Part shown: one piece after another, positions 59,604 through 64,000 of the stretch
How the letters are laid out: every line of letters begins with the position of its first letter
Position numbering within the stretch: the first letter of the stretch is position 1
Notes under the pieces: model-generated
What the model saw: only the letters and a program-made list of their open reading frames with translations
What the model was told of the DNA's origin: nothing
The model's database searches: none
Origin: an uncultured bacterium
GTDB lineage: Bacteria > Pseudomonadota > Alphaproteobacteria > Rhodospirillales > Rhodospirillaceae
Reading direction: 5' to 3'
DNA: 64,000 bases
Assembly: GCA_903888485.1 (NCBI GenBank)
Contig: CAISTS010000011.1
Span: 29,438-93,437, forward strand
Made by a program: the position numbers and the translations under genes

Positions 59604-59633
59604 TTGCAAAAGCGCAGCGGAATCGGCTAATTT
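59604..59633 (+). promoter_or_regulatory. Possible promoter of yqeY-dnaG-rpoD
   Basis: TTGCAA (59604-59609) and TAATTT (59628-59633) are 18 bases apart, about 35 bases before the yqeY start. The match is moderate. The rest of the 315-base divergent gap 59354-59668 shows no gene or strong repeat. Confidence 0.4.
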
Positions 59634-59668
59634 GACTCTTTCCGCCACCCACAAAAGTGAGCCCCGCC

Positions 59669-60121
59669 ATGCTGCGCACCCGTCTCAGCGATGCGTTGAA
59701 AGACTCCATGCGCGCCAAGCAGGAGCGCATCACGCACACCGTCCGCCTGATCATGGCCAAACTGAAGGACGCCGACATCGCGGCGCGCCCCAAGGGCATT
59801 ACGGCGATCACAGACGATGAAATCCTTCAAATGATGAACGGGATGATCAAGCAGCGCCGCGAGAGCATCGAGATGTTCGAGAAGGGCGGCCGGCCCGAAC
59901 TCGCCAAGGCCGAGCAGGAAGAGATCGATATCATCCAGACCTTCATGCCCAAGCAGATGGACGAGGCCGAGGTGACGGCGGCGGTGAAGGACGCCATCGC
60001 CCAGTCCGGCGCCACGTCGGTCAAGGACATGGGCAAGGTCATGGGAATCCTCAAGGAAAAGTACACCGGCAAGATGGACTTCAGCCGCGTCTCAGGCGTG
60101 GTGAAGCAGAACCTGGGGTAA
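59669..60121 (+). CDS. GatB/YqeY-domain protein
   Basis: This 150-residue helical protein has the YqeY pattern: MRAKQERITHTVRLIMAKLKD, EQEEIDIIQTFMPKQM and MGKVMGILKEKYTGKMDF. The fold equals the tRNA-binding tail of GatB, but the free-standing protein's role is not well known. It sits in front of dnaG-rpoD, a common order in alphaproteobacteria. ATG 59669 is chosen; GTG 59657 would add four residues. Confidence 0.9.
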   Translation: MLRTRLSDALKDSMRAKQERITHTVRLIMAKLKDADIAARPKGITAITDDEILQMMNGMIKQRRESIEMFEKGGRPELAKAEQEEIDIIQTFMPKQMDEAEVTAAVKDAIAQSGATSVKDMGKVMGILKEKYTGKMDFSRVSGVVKQNLG

Positions 60122-60174
60122 TTCCTCGGGTTTCTGCCGTTGAACCCAGCCCTCTGGTCGGGTGATCATTCCCC

Positions 60175-62031
60175 ATGGCTTTCCCTCCCAACTTCCTCGA
60201 CGAAATCCGCAACCGGCTGTCCGTGTCCTCGGTGGTGGGGCGCAAGGTGCGGCTGATCCGCCGCGGCCGCGAGTTCGTCGGGCTCTCTCCGTTCGGCAAT
60301 GAAAAGACGCCGTCCTTCACCGTCAACGACGATAAGGGCTTCTATCACTGCTTCTCGACCGGCGAGCACGGCGACGTCTTCACCTTCGTGATGAAGACTC
60401 AGAACCTCTCGTTTCCTGAAGCGGTCGAGCGCCTCGCCGACGAAGCCGGCCTCGAGATGCCGCGCCAGAGCGCCGAAGAGGTCCAGCAGGCCGATATGGC
60501 CGCGCGCGGACGCGAGGCAGTCGAAGCCGCTTGCGTGCTTTACGAACAGACGCTGCGGACGCCCGAGGGCCGCCGCGGGCTCGAGTACCTGCAAGGGCGC
60601 GGGCTCAGTGAAGAGACCATCAAGCGTTTCCGCCTGGGCTACGCGCCTGGCGGCAACGTGCTGAAAACCAAGTTCCTGCAGCGCGGCATCGCTGAAGAGA
60701 TCCTCATCGACACGCGCATGCTGTCGCCGGGAAAAGAAGGCCGCGAGTCCTTCGATTTCTTCCGCGAACGCGTGATGTTCCCGATTTTCGACTTACGCAA
60801 CCGTCCGATCGCCTTCGGCGGGCGCGTGATGAATCCGGAGGATCAGCCGAAGTACCTCAACTCGCCCGATACGCCGCTTTTTCATAAGGGCCAGTTGCTC
60901 TATGGCCTGGCCCTCGCGCGCGAAGCTGTGGCCCAGAAGAAAGAGATCATCGTCGCCGAAGGCTATATGGACGTGATTGCGTTGGCGCAGGCGGGTTTCG
61001 AGAACGCCGTCGCGCCGCTGGGCACGGCCATGACCGAGACGCAGATTGAGTTGTTGTGGCGCATGACTCCCGAGCCGATCCTCTGCTTCGACGGCGACAA
61101 AGCGGGGCGCGCTGCTGCGCTGCGGGCCGCCGAGCGCGCGCTGCCGCTGCTCAAGCCGGGCCTGTCGCTGCGCTTCGCCATGATGCCCGCCGGCAAGGAC
61201 CCCGACGACATCTGCCGCCGCGAGGGACCAGAGGCCATGGCCGCGGTGCTCGCCGCCGCTGTGCCGCTATCGGACGTGATGTGGCGCCAGTTGCTCTCCG
61301 AGCATCAGACCGACACGCCCGAGCGCCGCGCCGGGCTCGAGAAAGCCGCCATCGCCAAAGCCGGCCAGATCGGCGACGACAGCGTACGCACGCAGTACAC
61401 GCGGCTGTTCCGGGACCGCCTGTTCGAGTTGTTCCGCGCTCCCCGCGCGCCGGCGTCTTCGGGGCGGAGTTTCAGCCGGGCGCCCAACTTCAAACGGGGA
61501 CCGCCGCCGCGCCCGCCCGTGGCGCCCCCGCGCATGGCGCGCGAATCGGGGCCCGCCCAGGGCACGCGCGAGCGCATTTTGCTGGCGGCTTTGCTCAATC
61601 ACCCGGAGCTTGGGGACCACGTAGAGGAACGCCTGGGAGCCATGAGTTTTGCCGATTCGCGCCTTGACTCCCTTAGGCAAACGGCCTTAATGCACATCGC
61701 TCAAAATCCGGAGCTTGATTTTGCGGGCTTACGGGCCCACTTAGCAGGTCTAGGGTTTGCTGAGGAGCTCGGAAATCTTTTAAATTCAGATATTTACGTC
61801 CATGCGGGCTTTGCGCGATCGACCGCGACCATGGAAGAGGCAACGACCGGTTGGGACCACACGTTTACGCTCTGTCAGCGTGCGGAATTAGAGGCGGATC
61901 TCAAGCGGGCGGAACAGGAACTGGCGGATAACCCGTCGGAGCAGACGTTTGCAGCGTATAAGGCATTGCAAGAACAGGTACGGCCGGCAGGGGAAGACGG
62001 CGGTCCGGAGCCTGGCTTCAGCGATGCGTGA
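60175..62031 (+). CDS. dnaG: DNA primase
   Basis: A 618-residue primase. The N-terminal zinc-binding module is present in shape, but most ligands are replaced: Ser38 and Gly41 where Cys and His are usual, Cys59 kept, Thr62 where Cys is usual. The RNA-polymerase core (RVMFPIFDLRNRPIAFGGR) and TOPRIM motifs (VAEGYMDVIAL, CFDGDKAGRAAALRA) are intact. A Pro/Arg-rich linker leads to the helicase-binding C-domain. Loss of the zinc site is, as I recall, common in alphaproteobacterial DnaG. Confidence 0.96.
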   Translation: MAFPPNFLDEIRNRLSVSSVVGRKVRLIRRGREFVGLSPFGNEKTPSFTVNDDKGFYHCFSTGEHGDVFTFVMKTQNLSFPEAVERLADEAGLEMPRQSAEEVQQADMAARGREAVEAACVLYEQTLRTPEGRRGLEYLQGRGLSEETIKRFRLGYAPGGNVLKTKFLQRGIAEEILIDTRMLSPGKEGRESFDFFRERVMFPIFDLRNRPIAFGGRVMNPEDQPKYLNSPDTPLFHKGQLLYGLALAREAVAQKKEIIVAEGYMDVIALAQAGFENAVAPLGTAMTETQIELLWRMTPEPILCFDGDKAGRAAALRAAERALPLLKPGLSLRFAMMPAGKDPDDICRREGPEAMAAVLAAAVPLSDVMWRQLLSEHQTDTPERRAGLEKAAIAKAGQIGDDSVRTQYTRLFRDRLFELFRAPRAPASSGRSFSRAPNFKRGPPPRPPVAPPRMARESGPAQGTRERILLAALLNHPELGDHVEERLGAMSFADSRLDSLRQTALMHIAQNPELDFAGLRAHLAGLGFAEELGNLLNSDIYVHAGFARSTATMEEATTGWDHTFTLCQRAELEADLKRAEQELADNPSEQTFAAYKALQEQVRPAGEDGGPEPGFSDA

Positions 62032-62132
62032 CAGCAGAAGTGACTAAGGCACGGCGTAGACCACGGGGAACGGGTTTGCGTACGCCTTGGTCTTTGCTTT
62101 TCGACACCTTCTTCGGAGGCACGGGGAAAAAG

Positions 62133-62519
62133 ATGGCGGCTAAGACGACCCCAAAGAGTGCAGGAAAAGCTGCGGCCAAGACCCCGGCGAAGGCTCCGGT
62201 GAAGGTCAAGGCCGGCGCGCATGCCAAGTCTTCGGCCAAGGACGCAAAGGACCACCCCAAGGAACCGGTGAAGGCGGGCGCCGTTAAGTCTGCCGCAAAG
62301 GGAGTGGTCACCAAGGGCGCTGGCAAAGCGCCGCCCCCCAAGGCTCCGCCGACCAAAGCTCCGGCAGGCGCCAAGACAAACAAGAATATCGAGCAAGGGA
62401 AAAAAGACTGTAATGGCCACAAAGGTTGGTACGGCCGCTCTGAAGACTGCGGGACTGAAAGTGGCGGCCAAGGAAGGCGCCAGCGAAGATGCGCCCGCGA
62501 CGCCGCCGGCGCCCGGTGA
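62133..62519 (+). CDS. Lys/Ala/Pro-rich frame before rpoD (extension or small gene)
   Basis: ATG 62133 opens a frame that is strongly Lys/Ala/Pro-rich for about 90 residues, with high third-position GC as expected for real coding. After about 62400 its composition becomes unlike a protein (Cys, Gly and Arg rich), exactly where the rpoD frame starts. Dropping one A from the six-A run at 62400-62405 would fuse it in frame to rpoD through [10 protein letters not shown]. It may be the N-terminal extension of RpoD, split by a sequence error or a translational +1 shift, or a separate small basic protein. Confidence 0.4.
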   Translation: MAAKTTPKSAGKAAAKTPAKAPVKVKAGAHAKSSAKDAKDHPKEPVKAGAVKSAAKGVVTKGAGKAPPPKAPPTKAPAGAKTNKNIEQGKKDCNGHKGWYGRSEDCGTESGGQGRRQRRCARDAAGAR

Positions 62520-64000
62520 TTCGCCCCTCCTCGATTCAACCAATGCTTCGATAAAGAAGCTCATCGCCAAGGCCAAAGAGCGCGGCTACATCACCTATGA
62601 CGAGTTGAACGCTGCTCTGCCCTCCGAGGAAATGACCTCGGAGCAGATCGAAGACACCATGTCGATGCTCTCCGAGATGGGCATCAACGTCGTCGAAGGC
62701 GAAGAGCAGGAAGCCGAAGAGCCCGCGGCCGAAGGCGCCGAGGGCGAAACCAAAGCCGAAGCCTATAGCGGCGGCAACATCGACGAAGACGACGTCGGCC
62801 GCACCGACGACCCCGTTCGCATGTACCTGCGCGAGATGGGCTCGGTCGAGCTGCTGAGCCGCGAGGGTGAAATCGCCATCGCCAAGCGCATCGAAGCCAG
62901 CCGCGAGATGATGATCGGCGGCATCTGCGAGAGCCCCATCACCATTCGTTCGCTGCTGTCGTGGCACGACGCGCTGCAGGACGGCAAAATGCTCCTGCGC
63001 GACATCATCGACCTGGACGCCACCTACGGCGCCGGTGCGTCTGACACCGCTTCGGACGTCGAGCTCGACGTCGACGTGGTCTCCGAGCCCGCCGACACCG
63101 ACGGCGAAGAATCACCTGCTAAAGAAGGCCGCAGCAACGGCCGCCCCGCGCCCGCCGAAGCACGCGCCCCCGCGGCGCCTGGGCCGGCGGCCCCCGCCGC
63201 GCCGGGTGTGCCGGGCGCACCGCCCGCCGCCAGCCTCGACGAGAACGACGAAGCGGCCGTCTCGCTCGCGGCCATGGAAGCCTCGTTGATGCCGGCCGTG
63301 CTCGAGGCCTTCGAGAAAATTGCCTCGACCTACAACAAGCTGAAGAAATCCCAGGAAGCGCGTCTCACCACGCTGCAGCAGGGCCAGGAAATCGAGAAGG
63401 GCGTCGAGCGCCGCTTCCAGAAGCTGAAGGCCGAGCTGGTCGAGCTGATGGAAGGCGTGCACCTCAACAACGCGCGCATCGAAGCGCTGGTCGAACAGCT
63501 GAACGAGCTGAACCGCAAGCTGCTCGGCCTCGAAGGCCAGCTCCTGCGCTTTGCCTTGAAGACCCGCGTCAAGCGCGAGGAATTCCTCGAGAACTATTAC
63601 GGCAGCGAGCTCGATCCGAATTGGCTGAAGCGCGTGCAGAAGCTGACCACCAAGGGCTGGAAAGATTTCTCGACGCGCTATGTGAAGGAAATCGAGACCC
63701 TGCGCGCGCAGGTGTCGGCCATCTCCGACGAAGCCGGCGTGTCGATCGGCGAGTTCCGCCGCATCGTCAACACGGTGCAGAAGGGCGAGCGCGAAGCGAG
63801 CCGCGCCAAGAAGGAAATGATCGAAGCCAACCTGCGCCTCGTCATCTCCATCGCCAAGAAATACACCAACCGCGGCCTGCAGTTCCTCGATCTCATCCAG
63901 GAAGGCAACATCGGCCTCATGAAGGCGGTTGATAAGTTCGAATACCGCCGCGGCTACAAGTTCTCGACCTACGCCACGTGGTGGATCCGCCAGGCGATCA
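62413..64000 (+). CDS. rpoD: Primary sigma factor RpoD (sigma-70), cut by the window end
   Basis: 529 residues are visible. Region 1.1 begins near residue 40 ([20 protein letters not shown]), and region 1.2 reads [22 protein letters not shown] long non-conserved insert holds an acidic and a Pro/Ala-rich stretch. Region 2 follows ([52 protein letters not shown]), and the window ends inside it. ATG 62413 (MATK) resembles known alphaproteobacterial starts. AAGGG lies about 13 bases upstream, rather far. Confidence 0.96.
   Translation, partial: MATKVGTAALKTAGLKVAAKEGASEDAPATPPAPGDSPLLDSTNASIKKLIAKAKERGYITYDELNAALPSEEMTSEQIEDTMSMLSEMGINVVEGEEQEAEEPAAEGAEGETKAEAYSGGNIDEDDVGRTDDPVRMYLREMGSVELLSREGEIAIAKRIEASREMMIGGICESPITIRSLLSWHDALQDGKMLLRDIIDLDATYGAGASDTASDVELDVDVVSEPADTDGEESPAKEGRSNGRPAPAEARAPAAPGPAAPAAPGVPGAPPAASLDENDEAAVSLAAMEASLMPAVLEAFEKIASTYNKLKKSQEARLTTLQQGQEIEKGVERRFQKLKAELVELMEGVHLNNARIEALVEQLNELNRKLLGLEGQLLRFALKTRVKREEFLENYYGSELDPNWLKRVQKLTTKGWKDFSTRYVKEIETLRAQVSAISDEAGVSIGEFRRIVNTVQKGEREASRAKKEMIEANLRLVISIAKKYTNRGLQFLDLIQEGNIGLMKAVDKFEYRRGYKFSTYATWWIRQAI

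Overview
The window is about 64 kb of high-GC DNA from an alphaproteobacterial chromosome. Several independent marks agree on this. There is a CckA hybrid kinase. DnaG has lost most of its zinc ligands. A GTTC-N7-GTTC SOS box lies upstream of recA. The NADP-isocitrate dehydrogenase is of the eukaryote-like type. A stand-alone FlhB C-terminal paralogue (FhlB) is present, and so is an lrp/trxB/LsrB-like LysR neighbourhood. I cannot name a genus; a free-living, flagellated, respiring and polyhydroxyalkanoate-making bacterium fits. I saw no phage, insertion sequence, CRISPR array, tRNA or rRNA.

Layout. 1-4.3 kb: the end of a flagellar stator operon, with two consecutive MotB-like proteins and a large periplasmic TPR protein, followed by a FUSC-type membrane protein. 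5.4-10.3 kb: an iron-uptake block (TonB, a TonB-dependent receptor, a PepSY-domain membrane protein). 10.7-18.6 kb: the flagellar export core in two divergent operons (fliP-fliO-unknown-fhlB leftwards; flgB-flgC-fliE-fliQ-fliR-flhB-cckA rightwards), with a CtrA-type box between them. 18.7-24.6 kb: a cupredoxin with a small helical partner, then recA, alaS and a phasin. 24.8-34.9 kb: a MoxR/VWA pair, a MacA-MacB-type ABC export system in three genes, crcB, a Cys-cluster protein, a DMT transporter, and icd with a beta-carbonic anhydrase, then a LOG-family hydrolase. 35-41 kb: two tandem cytochromes c', a triheme cytochrome c, a membrane protein, a LysM protein and psd-pssA. 41-47 kb: a complete RND efflux operon. 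47-54 kb: uvrB, an aspartate aminotransferase, an RNA-like hairpin array, the LysR regulator, trxB and an Lrp regulator. 54-64 kb: greA and carAB on the minus strand, then yqeY, dnaG and rpoD (rpoD runs off the end).

The most interesting stretch is the gap after the LysR gene (51.1-51.33 kb). Four hairpins differ in stem sequence but carry the same seven-base loop, UCCUCCC when read on the minus strand. The last one is followed by a U-rich tail. This looks like an anti-Shine-Dalgarno small RNA, and it lies in what I recall as the position of the AbcR RNAs in rhizobia. Second is a Lys/Ala/Pro-rich coding frame just upstream of rpoD that would join rpoD through a single-base shift at a run of six A. 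Third is the pair of MotB-like proteins whose peptidoglycan-binding residues look degenerate.

Positions, repeats and motifs are read directly from the sequence. Family assignments rest on recognised motifs and general knowledge of the families, without any database search.
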